Of a stretch of 64,000 nucleotides of DNA, positions 17,310 to 25,998 are shown piece after piece. The position numbers and the translations under genes were made by a program. Positions within the stretch are counted from its first letter, which is position 1, and each line of letters starts with the position of its first letter. Below the pieces are notes generated by a model. The model was not told where the DNA came from, searched no databases, and saw nothing but the letters and a program-made list of their open reading frames with translations. This DNA comes from Thermomicrobium sp. 4228-Ro (GTDB taxonomy: Bacteria; Chloroflexota; Chloroflexia; Thermomicrobiales; Thermomicrobiaceae), in the NCBI RefSeq assembly GCF_026241205.1, contig NZ_JAPFQM010000001.1:186001-250000 (forward strand), written 5' to 3'.

Positions 17310-18484
17310 CGCTCTCCCTCGTACAGTAGCGGCTCGCCAGCGTATCCTGCCTCCGCATTCCCATACCGAGTGAGAAACGCTTCCATCGCTTGCGCGAAGG
17401 TGCCTTCTGCGATTGCAGTCCGCATCCTCGCCATTTGATTCTGGATGAAGCGAAGATTGTGGATGGTCGCGAGTCGGTAGGCGAGCAGCTCCTTCGCCCG
17501 AAAGAGATGGTGCAGGTACGCAGCACTGTAGTGCTGGCAGGTGTAGCAGTCGCAACAGGGGTCGACCGGCTCCCGCTGGAACTTGAAGCGCACCGCCAGA
17601 ATATCGATACGCCCGTTCTCGGTGAACAGCGCGCCGTGGCGGGCCAGTCGGGTCGGCAGAACGCAATCGAAAAGATCGACACCTAGGCTCACGGCACGCC
17701 AGAGATCCTCGGGCGCCCCGACTCCCATGAGATAGCGAGGACGATCTTCGGGGAGCGGATCGAGGCTCGCTTGCAGCAGGGCGTACAGCTCCTGCTTCGG
17801 TTCGCCGACACTCAATCCGCCGATCGCGATGCCGTCGAGCGGCAAGGAAGCGACGAACTCGGCACTCGTCCGGCGGCGTTCGGCACGGAAACCACCCTGT
17901 GCGATACCGAACAGGAGCGGGCGCGACGCTGGCTCGGAAGACATGGTACGCGCGACGAAATAATCGAGAGCTCGTGACAACCAACGATGCGTACGCTGCA
18001 TTGCCTCCACTTGACGAGACTCGGGTTCTCCGTAGCCCACGACATCGTCGAGGGGCATGATGATATCCGACCCGAACACCAGTTGCAGGTCGATCACTGT
18101 TTCCGGCGTGAGCTCGTGCAACGATCCATCGATATGGGAACGGAACGTGACGCCCTGCTCGGAAACCGTTCGCAGCTTGGCTAGGCTGAAAACCTGGAAC
18201 CCGCCCGAGTCCGTGAGGATGGGTCCGTCCCAGCGCATGAACGTATGGAGGTCACCGACCGCTTCGAACACCGCTGGTCCGGGACGGAGAAGCAGATGAT
18301 ACGTGTTCGCGAGGATGATTTCACTGCCAGTCGCTCGAACCTCCTCGGGGGTGAGCGACTTCACGGTAGCCTGGGTGCCCACCGGCATGAACGCCGGCGT
18401 GTGAACCGGACCACGGCGCGTGAGAAGGAGTCCGAGACGTGCCCGGGTCGTCGTATCGTGTTTCAGAACAGTGAATCGCGTCAT
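17306..18484 (-). CDS. tgt: Queuine/preQ1 tRNA-ribosyltransferase
   Basis: Exchanges G34 for preQ1 in GUN-anticodon tRNAs. The 392-aa protein has the nucleophile/general-acid Asp motifs TDSGGFQVFS and GVDLFDCVLPTR and the zinc site CCDCYTCQHYSAAYLHHL. ATG 18484 begins the expected FTVLKHDTTTRARLG; a longer upstream frame has no family similarity. Preceded by a promoter at 18538-18567, it leads the six-gene minus-strand run. queA is not in the window. Confidence 0.95.
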   Translation of the reverse strand: MTRFTVLKHDTTTRARLGLLLTRRGPVHTPAFMPVGTQATVKSLTPEEVRATGSEIILANTYHLLLRPGPAVFEAVGDLHTFMRWDGPILTDSGGFQVFSLAKLRTVSEQGVTFRSHIDGSLHELTPETVIDLQLVFGSDIIMPLDDVVGYGEPESRQVEAMQRTHRWLSRALDYFVARTMSSEPASRPLLFGIAQGGFRAERRRTSAEFVASLPLDGIAIGGLSVGEPKQELYALLQASLDPLPEDRPRYLMGVGAPEDLWRAVSLGVDLFDCVLPTRLARHGALFTENGRIDILAVRFKFQREPVDPCCDCYTCQHYSAAYLHHLFRAKELLAYRLATIHNLRFIQNQMARMRTAIAEGTFAQAMEAFLTRYGNAEAGYAGEPLLYEGER

Positions 18485-18537
18485 CCGATTTTTCCGCCTC
18501 GATCCGCAGGCATCCCCGAGCGGACCATCGCTGAACG

Positions 18538-18567
18538 GGTATACCGTGAAGGAGACGATCGTGACAA
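18538..18567 (-). promoter_or_regulatory. Putative promoter of the tgt operon
   Basis: Minus-strand TTGTCA (18567-18562) and TATACC (18543-18538) with 18-nt spacing. The start site would fall near 18531, about 47 nt before the tgt ATG. The -10 is one base off TATACT, so strength is uncertain. Confidence 0.5.
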
Positions 18568-18615
18568 TAGTGGGCGAGCGTTGAAGGAAGTCAAGTCTTC
18601 GTACCGAGGTAGGCG

Positions 18616-19281
18616 ATGCTCGAGACGTTGCTCCGCAAAAGCCTCCTGGCGGCGCTCGAACTGTTCTACGGGCCGCTCGCGCCGCTGTATCCCTGGCTAA
18701 CCCGCATCGTGTTCGGCCGAAACTGGCATGACTGGCGACGCAGCGTCCTCCCGTGGGTATCCGCAACGCGGCGGGTCGCCGACGTTGGCTGCGGTCCTGG
18801 AGACCTCGCTGCAGAGCTCGCTCGTCCGGATCGCTGCGTCATCGCGATCGATCGGTCACGCTCGATGATCGCTCTCGCACATCGCCGCCTCGCTCGCAAG
18901 TCGGGACCATTCTCTGTGTACCTGGTCTGTGCTGACGCGCGTCATCTTCCTCTGACCGATGGTTCGCTCGATGCGATCACGATGACGTTCCCGACCGCGA
19001 TCTTTCTCGATTCCCGAACACATGCAGAAGTTGCACGCGTGCTCCGGCCAGGTGGTGTGTTCGTTGCTGTCGTCTCCGTCTATCCGAAGCAGTGGCCGTG
19101 GTGGATACGTCCTTGGTCACCGCTTTTGTGGCGGATCATCGTGTCCCGGGAGAAGAGCAGCCGCTCAATGCTCGCCGTGCCCAGCCTTCCGCTCTTACGA
19201 GGTCAGTGGATCCGTGTCGAACAGCCTACCGGTATCCTGGAGCTCTGGGTAGCACGACGGGTAGAGCAGGACGCGGGCTAA
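18616..19281 (+). CDS. Class I SAM-dependent methyltransferase
   Basis: A 221-aa Methyltransf_11-type protein: motif I VADVGCGPGDLA near residue 55, acidic VIAIDRSRSM after strand 2, SLDAITMTFP, and EVARVLRPGGVFV. The C-terminus has PKQWPWWIRPW, suggesting a hydrophobic or membrane-near substrate (as in UbiE/phospholipid methyltransferases), but the substrate is unknown. Divergent from tgt; its last 4 nt overlap the convergent tatA gene. Confidence 0.8.
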   Translation: MLETLLRKSLLAALELFYGPLAPLYPWLTRIVFGRNWHDWRRSVLPWVSATRRVADVGCGPGDLAAELARPDRCVIAIDRSRSMIALAHRRLARKSGPFSVYLVCADARHLPLTDGSLDAITMTFPTAIFLDSRTHAEVARVLRPGGVFVAVVSVYPKQWPWWIRPWSPLLWRIIVSREKSSRSMLAVPSLPLLRGQWIRVEQPTGILELWVARRVEQDAG

Positions 19282-19793
19282 CGCTCCCAGTGGCCGGTTG
19301 CGTCGACTGCTTCCCGTCCGTCCAGGAGCGCGTCCAGCCCGTCGAGGTCAGCGAGTGGGTCATCCTTGGACGGTTCACGACGGCCGTTCGCGGCAAGCGC
19401 GGTCGCCGGCACAGGCGCGACGGATGCTCCTGTGGCAGGCTGCGATACGGCAGCACTGACCGCTGTCTGGGCGGGAGCGGTGACCGGTGCCGGAGCCTGG
19501 TCAGCCGTGACCAGCCGGGCAATATCCTGTGTCGTAGCTGCCGCTTCACCCAGCGCAGCTCGTGTCTCTTCCTGGACAGCCAGGACCGACGTCGTCACTT
19601 CCGCGGTGCTCTCCTGAACCTCGCGGAACGCTTGCTCGAACTCGCTGGTCAATTCACGCGTGGCAGCCCGGAACTCGCGCACCGCGCGACCGATTCCCTG
19701 TGCGATTTCCGGCAACTTTCCGGGACCGAACAGGATGAGCGCAAGCATCATGATCACGAGGATTTCGGAAAGACCCATTCCAAAGAAGTCCAT
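19278..19793 (-). CDS. tatA: TatA/TatB-family translocase subunit with long Ala/Pro/Thr-rich tail
   Basis: A 171-aa protein: one N-terminal membrane helix (residues about 4-21, GLSEILVIMMLALILFGPG), the FGPGKLPEIAQGIGRAVREF amphipathic helix, then a tail of about 120 residues rich in Ala, Thr, Pro and Val. The tail is longer than in TatA (about 60-90 aa) and nearer to TatB/TatA hybrids. ATG 19793 begins the family N-terminus MDFFGMGL. TatC is not in the window; a second short TatA lies at 37630-37812. Confidence 0.88.
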   Translation of the reverse strand: MDFFGMGLSEILVIMMLALILFGPGKLPEIAQGIGRAVREFRAATRELTSEFEQAFREVQESTAEVTTSVLAVQEETRAALGEAAATTQDIARLVTADQAPAPVTAPAQTAVSAAVSQPATGASVAPVPATALAANGRREPSKDDPLADLDGLDALLDGREAVDATGHWER

Positions 19794-19901
19794 GGTTCTC
19801 CCTCGTCGTTCGTCGACATTCGCACGACGATCCCCCGGTGTCCGGGAGCATCGTATCCGCATGAAGTATAACGACCGAGGATGGGTGGCAGAGGTGGACA
19901 G

Positions 19902-21035
19902 GTGGTGAGATCGAGAGCAGTTCTACTCGATGCTCGCCTGCTGGCGTACCGGCGCGGTGGAATCAGCCGGTATGTCGCGTCACTCGCAAGCGCGATCGCC
20001 GAGCTGAGCCAGGACGGTCTCGGCGACCGCTCGCTGACATTCCGCTTGTTGGCGAATCGCCCTCTTCCCCAGTCACCGTTACCGATGCTTCGATGCTGTA
20101 CCCCCCCACATCACCGCTTCGAATACTGGACACTCGGGGCAGAACTCACCGTGTATCGACCTGCGCTCTACCATGCGACCGATTTCGTTCTTCCTGCTCT
20201 CCCGCCGTGGGTGCGGGGTGTGGTCACGATTCATGACCTGGCCTTTCTCGATGCACCGTGGGAACTCGAACCGGCTGCATGGCGCTACTACGCCCGCACG
20301 ATCCAGTCGATGCAGAAAGCTGACCGCATCATCGCTGTCTCTCGCGCAACGGCCGCGCGGCTGTGCGAGCATTGCCCAGGAGTGGCTGATCGGACGCGGA
20401 TCGTTCACCATGGTGTCGACACGCGGTGGTTCCAACCTTTCCCCGATGCAGAAGCGCACGTCACCAGCGCACTCGGGCCCATCGGTGACCGACCGGTGGT
20501 GCTGGCAGTAGGCACGATCGAACCGCGGAAAGACTACGACCTGCTCCTCGATGCATTTCGCATCGTCTGGGAGAAGCACGATCGCGAGCCACTCCTCATC
20601 GTCGTCGGACAAGTCGGTTGGCGAGTCGAGGACACCGTCCGACGGTTGCGTACCGAGCAGGCTCGAGGCCGGTTGCGCTGGGTCGAACGAGCCGACGACG
20701 ATCTCCTGCACGCGCTGTACTCGGTCAGCTCGGTGCTCGCCGTTGCGAGCCGCGACGAGGGATTCTGCCTTCCGGTTCTAGAGGCGCTCGCCGCTGGCCT
20801 TCCCGTGGTAGCCTTCGCGGTCGGGGCCTTACCAGAAGTCGTAGAAGACTCTGGGATCCTCCTACGTGAGCGCACAGCGGAGGCGCTTGCGGAAGGGATC
20901 AGCGCAGTTCTGTCCGATCGCATGCTCCGATCTCGTTTGGTCCGCGCCGGCAAGGTACGGGCGGCGCAGTTTTCTTGGATGGAGACAGCTCGGAAAACGG
21001 TTCAGGTCTACCGGGAGGCACTCGGTGAAGGCTGA
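19902..21035 (+). CDS. Glycosyltransferase family 4 (GT-B fold)
   Basis: A 377-aa retaining glycosyltransferase of the mannosyltransferase-like GT4 group. It has an N-terminal LLDARLLAYRRGGISRY, VVTIHDLAFLDAPWE, the domain-2 GTIEPRKDYDLLLDAF and the EX7E element in SRDEGFCLPVLEALAAGLP. It probably adds a sugar to a surface polysaccharide or glycolipid. GTG 19902 is preferred (AGAGG 7 nt upstream); an ATG at 19881 in frame has no spaced ribosome site. Overlaps pth by 11 nt. Confidence 0.88.
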   Translation: MVRSRAVLLDARLLAYRRGGISRYVASLASAIAELSQDGLGDRSLTFRLLANRPLPQSPLPMLRCCTPPHHRFEYWTLGAELTVYRPALYHATDFVLPALPPWVRGVVTIHDLAFLDAPWELEPAAWRYYARTIQSMQKADRIIAVSRATAARLCEHCPGVADRTRIVHHGVDTRWFQPFPDAEAHVTSALGPIGDRPVVLAVGTIEPRKDYDLLLDAFRIVWEKHDREPLLIVVGQVGWRVEDTVRRLRTEQARGRLRWVERADDDLLHALYSVSSVLAVASRDEGFCLPVLEALAAGLPVVAFAVGALPEVVEDSGILLRERTAEALAEGISAVLSDRMLRSRLVRAGKVRAAQFSWMETARKTVQVYREALGEG

Positions 21036-21636
21036 CGGTCGCTGGTTGGTGGTTGGCCTGGGCAATCCGGGGCCACGCTATGCACGAACGCGTCACAACA
21101 TCGGTTTTTGGGTCGTCGACCGGCTTGCCGTGCGTTGTCACGCCCCCCGCTTTGAGCAGCGCTTCGACGGCGAATTCGCCGTGGTGTCGGAAGGCGAGCG
21201 GTCCCTACTCCTCCTGAAGCCCTTGACGTACATGAATCTCAGCGGTCGCTCGGTTCGACAAGCTGTGCAATGGTACAAGATCCCGTTGGATCGCCTCCTC
21301 GTCGTGCACGACGACATGGATTTACCGCTGGGGACGTTACGTTTCCGCTTCGGTGGAAGCGCTGCTGGGCATCACGGTGTCGAATCGGTGATAGCTGAAC
21401 TCGGAAGTGATCGGTTCGGACGACTCCGCGTCGGTATCGGTCGTCCTCCCAGTCCGGAAGCTGGGCGAGCCTACGTGTTGGAACCCTTTACACCAGCGGA
21501 ACGCCCACTCGCTGAGCGTGTTGCCGACATCGCAGCGGAAGCGGTTGTCGTTTGGTACCGCGACGGGATGACAGCAGCGATGAACCGATTCAACGGGATG
21601 CGCGTCGTGCTCGATCAAGGTACGCTTGCTCCGTAA
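21025..21636 (+). CDS. pth: Peptidyl-tRNA hydrolase
   Basis: Releases tRNA from peptidyl-tRNA that has dropped off ribosomes. The 203-aa protein shows GLGNPGPRYARTRHNIGFWVVD (catalytic His and Asn), LLKPLTYMNLSGRSV, and VVHDDMDLPLGTLRFR with GSAAGHHGVESVI. GTG 21025 has GGGAGG 6-8 nt upstream, within the end of the GT4 gene. Confidence 0.95.
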   Translation: MKADGRWLVVGLGNPGPRYARTRHNIGFWVVDRLAVRCHAPRFEQRFDGEFAVVSEGERSLLLLKPLTYMNLSGRSVRQAVQWYKIPLDRLLVVHDDMDLPLGTLRFRFGGSAAGHHGVESVIAELGSDRFGRLRVGIGRPPSPEAGRAYVLEPFTPAERPLAERVADIAAEAVVVWYRDGMTAAMNRFNGMRVVLDQGTLAP

Positions 21637-21722
21637 CCGGCGCTCTGCGGAGAATGCCGCAGAGGAGAAACTGCGGCGATGTGATTCGGCTCGTGAAGCG
21701 AGACAAAGCGGAGGACAAGGGA

Positions 21723-22262
21723 ATGGCGGTCGATCAGAACCAGCGAGGCTACTTGATGCTTTTAGTCGGGGACGAACGGCGCACCTCGGATGCTGCTCTC
21801 GGTATCGCGCTGCGTGGGGCTGGACATGGACTGCGTGTCCACATCATCGAATTCCTGAAAACGGGACGAGAACGTGGCGAGGTCGCCGCCGTTTCGTTTC
21901 TGACCGGTGTGACGCTGTCGCAGTACGGGATGATCGATATTCGAACTCGTCCGGAGGAGTTCCGAGGACCAGCGATATCTCCGGAACGGTTACAAGCAGC
22001 CCTCCGCGAGGCACGCCAGCATGTGCAGTTCCGTGTGACGAACATTCTCATCTTGGATGGACTGCTCACGCTGGTTGATGAGGGCATGGTCGACGACCGG
22101 ACGATTCTCGAGCTGGTGGAGGGTGCAGCACCCTGGACCGACATCGTCCTGACTGGACGGTCAGCTACTCCAGCGCTGCAAGACGCAGCCGACAGCGTCA
22201 CGCTCATGCAGACGATCAAGGTGCGCGAGCATGAGCCGTTGCGGCGAGGACTCCACTACTGA
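21723..22262 (+). CDS. CobA/CobO-like protein with degenerate P-loop (probable pseudoenzyme)
   Basis: The 179-aa protein aligns by eye along its length with ATP:cob(I)alamin adenosyltransferases of the CobA/CobO/BtuR family: [42 protein letters not shown] and the C-terminal RRGLHY. The family P-loop GNGKGKTTAA is replaced by [10 protein letters not shown] (residues 16-25), removing the glycines and the Lys/Thr that hold ATP. The acidic residue after the Walker-B-like aspartate is Gly (ILDG, 110-113). It therefore cannot bind ATP in the usual way. It lies 17 nt upstream of a B12-binding mutase subunit and meaB, so a role in handling, sensing or docking adenosylcobalamin is inferred. ATG 21723 follows GGAGGACAAGG. 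Confidence 0.82.
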   Translation: MAVDQNQRGYLMLLVGDERRTSDAALGIALRGAGHGLRVHIIEFLKTGRERGEVAAVSFLTGVTLSQYGMIDIRTRPEEFRGPAISPERLQAALREARQHVQFRVTNILILDGLLTLVDEGMVDDRTILELVEGAAPWTDIVLTGRSATPALQDAADSVTLMQTIKVREHEPLRRGLHY

Positions 22263-22279
22263 GATCCGTGGAGGGCAGG

Positions 22280-22699
22280 ATGAGCCGACGACCGATTCGC
22301 GTTCTCATCGCTAAGCCGGGGCTCGATGGACACGATCGTGGTGCGAAGGTACTCGCGCGTGCGCTCCGCGACGCCGGCATGGAAGTGATCTACACGGGCC
22401 TTTTCCAGACACCGGAGTCGATCGCTCGTGCAGCGGCGGACGAGGACGTTGACGTTGTGGGCCTGAGTATCCTGTCCGGAGCGCACAATCAACTCGTCCC
22501 AGAGGTTCTTCGGGAACTCCGGGCAGCCGGAAAAGGCGATGTGCTGGTACTGGTCGGCGGCATCATTCCACAGGAAGATGTGCCCTTCTTGAAAGAACAG
22601 GGGGTTTCTGACGTCTTCGGTCCGGGTACTTCGCTCTCGACCATCGTGGCCTATATCGAGCGGAAAATGCAGGATCGGTTATCTCAGGTAGGTACATAG
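22280..22699 (+). CDS. B12-binding small subunit of an acyl-CoA mutase
   Basis: A 139-aa stand-alone cobalamin-binding domain of the methylmalonyl-CoA mutase C-terminal type. It has the base-off motif GLDGHDRG (D16-x-H18-x-x-G21), with H18 as lower cobalt ligand, SILSG (S-x-L) and VGGIIPQED. Close to the mutase small subunits that pair with a separate large catalytic subunit (methylmalonyl-, isobutyryl- or similar acyl-CoA mutase); that large subunit is not in the window, so substrate is open. ATG 22280 has GGAGG 5 nt upstream; GTG 22268 is a weaker alternative. Confidence 0.92.
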   Translation: MSRRPIRVLIAKPGLDGHDRGAKVLARALRDAGMEVIYTGLFQTPESIARAAADEDVDVVGLSILSGAHNQLVPEVLRELRAAGKGDVLVLVGGIIPQEDVPFLKEQGVSDVFGPGTSLSTIVAYIERKMQDRLSQVGT

Positions 22700-22700
22700 A

Positions 22701-23693
22701 ATGCGGTCATTTTCCGAATGGGACACGCTCCTGGAACGGGTTCGGGCGAGAGATCGGTCTGCCCTGGCGCGGGCGTTCTCGCTGGTGGAGCGCGACCCCG
22801 ATATCTGGCCGGCTGGCTGGGAAGCACGCGGCGGCCAGTCCTTCGTGGTCGCGGTGACAGGGGCACCTGGAGCTGGCAAGAGTACGTTGTTGGGGGCGCT
22901 CGCCGGTCTTCTAGCCAAGAGGGATATGTCGTGTTGCGTTGTCGCCTTCGATCCAGCGAGTCCCCGCACCGGTGGTGCACTCCTCGGCGATCGCGTTCGC
23001 ATGCTCGAGGCCGCCTCGCTTCCCAATGTCTTCGTTCGCTCCGTGGCGGCTCGCGATCCAACCGGTGCCGGTACTGCCGCTTTGCCTCCCCTCCTGGCAC
23101 TCCTGGAGCAGTTCGGGTTCGACTTCGTTTTCCTCGAATCCGTCGGTGGTGGCCAAGAAGCAACTCCGCTCCTCTCCCTGGCCGACACCGTCATGCTCGT
23201 CGTCGCACCGGGACTCGGTGACGGAATTCAACTTCTGAAGGCAGGCGTGCTCGAGCTCGCCGATCTCATCGTCGTCAACAAGACCGATCGACCAGGGGCT
23301 GAAGATCTCGTCCGCGAACTTTCAGCGTACTTCCGGTTAGTCGCACCAGGGCAGCCTGTCGCTCCGTCGATCGTTCGTACCGCGGCGACCGTACCACTCG
23401 GGATCGAGGATCTGGTCGACGCGCTTCGAACGCTCCGCGCTCGACTCGAAGAGACTGGTGTCCTCGAGCAACGGCGCCAGCAGCAACTCGCCCGCTTTCT
23501 GGAAGCTCGGATCCGCGCCCGTTGCCTCCACCTCCTCGACAACCTTTTCCGCGAAAGCCTTTCCGAGCAGCAGGCCACCCAACGACCGGTGACGAGTATC
23601 TACCAACAGGAACTCGCGGTCTACCGGCAACTCGCTCAGCGTTTGCTTTCCTATGTCGAAGAACGAGCATCCGAGTGTTTCGAGACCCGCTGA
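22701..23693 (+). CDS. meaB: MeaB-type G-protein chaperone of a B12-dependent mutase
   Basis: A 330-aa SIMIBI GTPase that loads and protects adenosylcobalamin in mutases. Walker A GAPGAGKST at 54-62, VVAFDPASPRTGGALLGDRVRM (switch/metal region), ESVGGGQEA (usually ETVGVGQSE) and the guanine-specificity NKTD. It begins one base after the stop of the B12-binding subunit and is clearly its partner. The family ETVGVGQ switch reads ESVGGGQ, a mild departure. Its last 43 nt overlap the convergent larB gene. Confidence 0.92.
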   Translation: MRSFSEWDTLLERVRARDRSALARAFSLVERDPDIWPAGWEARGGQSFVVAVTGAPGAGKSTLLGALAGLLAKRDMSCCVVAFDPASPRTGGALLGDRVRMLEAASLPNVFVRSVAARDPTGAGTAALPPLLALLEQFGFDFVFLESVGGGQEATPLLSLADTVMLVVAPGLGDGIQLLKAGVLELADLIVVNKTDRPGAEDLVRELSAYFRLVAPGQPVAPSIVRTAATVPLGIEDLVDALRTLRARLEETGVLEQRRQQQLARFLEARIRARCLHLLDNLFRESLSEQQATQRPVTSIYQQELAVYRQLAQRLLSYVEERASECFETR

Positions 23694-24442
23694 GCTGCGC
23701 ATCGGTTCGCTACTTTCGCGGCTGCAGCCCCGGCTCCGATACCGTTGTCGATATTCACGACGACCAGCCCAGGCGCGCAGGTCTGCAACATGCTGTGCAG
23801 GGCCGCAACCCCCGCGCCCCCGAACCCGTACCCGACCGGCGTGGGAAGCCCGATCACCGGTACGTCGACCAGGCCAGCGACCACACTCGGCAAGACACCG
23901 TCCATCCCGGCCGCAACGATCAAGACATCGGCATCCCACTCTTCGGCGAGTTCACGCAAGGCAGGCACGAGTCGATGCAAGCCAGCCACACCGACATCAC
24001 TGATCAGTCGGACCGAGCAACCGAGTTCCTCCGCGATCAGCTGCGCCTCCTCGGCCGCCGGAAGATCCGCTGCTCCTGCAGTCAGGATCCCGACCTTTCC
24101 CCCGGTCACCCTCGGTTCGGTTCCCGGCCTGTAGAACACTGCGGTTCGTCCATCGGTGGTCGTCCGCATCCCGGCTTCTGGAAAGGCAGCACGAAGTCGG
24201 GCACACCGATCTCCATCGAGCCGGCTCACGACGACTCTGCCGCGTTGTTCGAGCAATACTGCGACAGTCGTCTCCAACTGGTGATCAGTTTTTCCCTCGG
24301 CCAACACGACCTCCGGGATACCGGTCCGAAGTTCGCGCTGTGGATCGACCCACACACCGGGATTCGAGCGCCCCGGAATCGGCTCCCCACTGAGTGCCGC
24401 ACGCAACGCGGAAAAAGGATCACGCGTCGGTCGTTCCTTCAT
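23651..24442 (-). CDS. larB: LarB, pyridinium-3,5-biscarboxylate synthase (nickel-pincer cofactor)
   Basis: LarB carboxylates and hydrolyses nicotinic acid adenine dinucleotide in making the nickel-pincer nucleotide of lactate racemase-type enzymes. The 263-aa protein has the AIR-carboxylase-like (PurE-fold) C-terminal core: VGILTAGAADLPAAEEA, LISDVGVAGLHRL, VLIVAAGMDGVLPSVVAGL, VIGLPTPVGYGFGGAG and NIDNGIGAGAAA. N-terminal KTDHQLETTV is also typical. larA, larC and larE are not in the window. The start overlaps the end of tlyA by 23 nt; the end overlaps meaB antisense by 43 nt. Confidence 0.9.
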   Translation of the reverse strand: MKERPTRDPFSALRAALSGEPIPGRSNPGVWVDPQRELRTGIPEVVLAEGKTDHQLETTVAVLLEQRGRVVVSRLDGDRCARLRAAFPEAGMRTTTDGRTAVFYRPGTEPRVTGGKVGILTAGAADLPAAEEAQLIAEELGCSVRLISDVGVAGLHRLVPALRELAEEWDADVLIVAAGMDGVLPSVVAGLVDVPVIGLPTPVGYGFGGAGVAALHSMLQTCAPGLVVVNIDNGIGAGAAAAKVANRCAAQRVSKHSDARSST

Positions 24443-25229
24443 CGCTCATGCCCTTCAACACCCGCTCGATCAGCTGCTCCGGCTTCACCGAAGTAACCCC
24501 ATTGCGACGCAAGAGTAACAGGAACTCAACGTTGCCTTCGGCACCAGTAATCGGGGAACGCTCCAAACCGAGTACTGCGAATCCTAAATCGAGTGCAGCA
24601 GCGATCACCTGCTCGAGTACCTCGCGATGCACTTCCGGATCGCGTACGACACCACCTTTTCCCACCTTGTGGCGTCCTGCCTCGAACTGCGGCTTCACGA
24701 GCGCGATCACGTAGCCACCAGGACGCAGCACGCGCCACGCCGTAGGAAGAACGAGCCGAAGAGAGATGAACGAGACATCGATCGTCACGAGGTCGATCGG
24801 CTCGGGCAGCCGCTCCAGGTACCGAACGTTCGTCCGCTCCATGACGACAACACGCGGATCGATCCGCAGCTTGTAGCGAAGCTGCCCATAGCCGACATCG
24901 ATCGCATAGACGCGCCGCGCCCCATGCTGGAGCAACGCATCGGTAAAGCCACCGGTCGACGCCCCGAAATCCGCACAGACCCAGCCGGACACATCCAGAC
25001 CGAAGGCGTGCAACGCATGCTCGAGTTTCTCGCCTCCTCGGCTCACGTATCGAGGCTCTAGCGTCAAGCGGAGTTCCGCATCGACTGGCAACAGCTCCCC
25101 CGCCTTTTCCACACGCCGATCGCCTACCCAGACTTTTCCAGCCAGGATGAGCGCTCGTGCCTGACTCCGCGAACTCACGACTCCGCGTGCGACGAGCAAC
25201 TCGTCGGCCCGCATCCGTTTTCTGCTCAT
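24420..25229 (-). CDS. tlyA: TlyA-family rRNA 2'-O-methyltransferase / hemolysin A
   Basis: A 269-aa protein with an N-terminal S4 RNA-binding domain (residues about 3-60: RADELLVARGVVSSRSQARAL) and a FtsJ-like methyltransferase domain with ADFGASTGGFTDALLQHGA, IDVGYGQL, DVSFISL and ALVKPQFEAGR. Mycobacterial TlyA methylates C1409/C1920 of rRNA; that activity is inferred. ATG 25229 overlaps the ruvC stop (ATGA). Confidence 0.92.
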   Translation of the reverse strand: MSRKRMRADELLVARGVVSSRSQARALILAGKVWVGDRRVEKAGELLPVDAELRLTLEPRYVSRGGEKLEHALHAFGLDVSGWVCADFGASTGGFTDALLQHGARRVYAIDVGYGQLRYKLRIDPRVVVMERTNVRYLERLPEPIDLVTIDVSFISLRLVLPTAWRVLRPGGYVIALVKPQFEAGRHKVGKGGVVRDPEVHREVLEQVIAAALDLGFAVLGLERSPITGAEGNVEFLLLLRRNGVTSVKPEQLIERVLKGMSDEGTTDA

Positions 25230-25729
25230 CGCTGGACGTGTGCCTGAGCTTGCCACCGAGACAGCCGACTGTGCTGCACGTGACAGAGCGCGATCGCAAG
25301 CGCGTCTGCCGCGTCGTCAGGTTGGGGCACCTCCGGCAGGCCGAGGAGAAGCCGCACCATCTCCTGTATCTGCCGCTTGCCTGCGCGACCGTATCCGCCG
25401 ATGGCCTGCTTCACCTGCGCCGGAGTGTATTCCACCACCGGTAGACCACGCTGGCCACACAGGAGCAAGACCACACCCCGCGCCTGCCCGACAGCCAAAG
25501 CGGTCGTCACATTGCGAGCGAAAAAGAGTTGCTCCAGTGCGACGACCTGTGGGTTCCATGTTGCCATGAGCTGGTCGAGCTGTTCGTACAGTGCGACTAA
25601 TCGCAACTCTGGTGGCGTGCCGGCATCCGTCCGAACCGCACCGTAGGCCAGTGCTCGCGGGGGCTCGCTCGCTGCGACGACACCATAACCGAGTAACGCT
25701 GTACCGGGATCAATGCCCATGATGCGCAC
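25226..25729 (-). CDS. ruvC: Holliday junction resolvase RuvC
   Basis: The endonuclease of the RuvABC complex. The 167-aa protein has the catalytic acids in MGIDPGTALLGYG (Asp7), ALEQLFFARN (Glu) and PQPDDAADALAIALCH (Asp pair), plus KQAIGGYGRAGKRQIQEMV for DNA contacts. GTG 25729 gives VRIMGIDPG; the in-frame ATG three codons on is also possible. ruvA and ruvB are not adjacent. Confidence 0.94.
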   Translation of the reverse strand: MRIMGIDPGTALLGYGVVAASEPPRALAYGAVRTDAGTPPELRLVALYEQLDQLMATWNPQVVALEQLFFARNVTTALAVGQARGVVLLLCGQRGLPVVEYTPAQVKQAIGGYGRAGKRQIQEMVRLLLGLPEVPQPDDAADALAIALCHVQHSRLSRWQAQAHVQR

Positions 25730-25805
25730 GAGAAGCCAGCCCTTCACGCTCCTGCCGTTTCCGACATTTCGAACAGGAGAGCGACCGCTCTTCGTCGACA
25801 ATCGC

Positions 25806-25834
25806 TTGAAATGATAACAAAATCGCTGTATACT
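25806..25834 (+). promoter_or_regulatory. Consensus promoter of the sigma-factor gene
   Basis: TTGAAA (25806-25811) and TATACT (25829-25834) with 17-nt spacing, a near-perfect housekeeping promoter. Transcription would begin near 25841, leaving a leader of about 158 nt before the ATG at 25999. Confidence 0.75.
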
Positions 25835-25998
25835 CTTGAGTGGAGTGCACGTTGGATCGCCGGTTCCAAGCCACGGAAAGGATCGCGGGTGCAAGGCGAA
25901 CGTGACTCGCCGGGACCGCTCGCCCGGAACGGTATTCTTTTTCGGTTTGTCCGGAAGGCGTTGTGGTTTCGCACCGACCGGTGAGTGGGGGTCTGGCT

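Noticed and set aside
23522-24496. A 324-codon plus-strand frame across the end of meaB and larB
   Set aside because: Shadow of larB; the MeaB and LarB motifs in the real frames leave no doubt.
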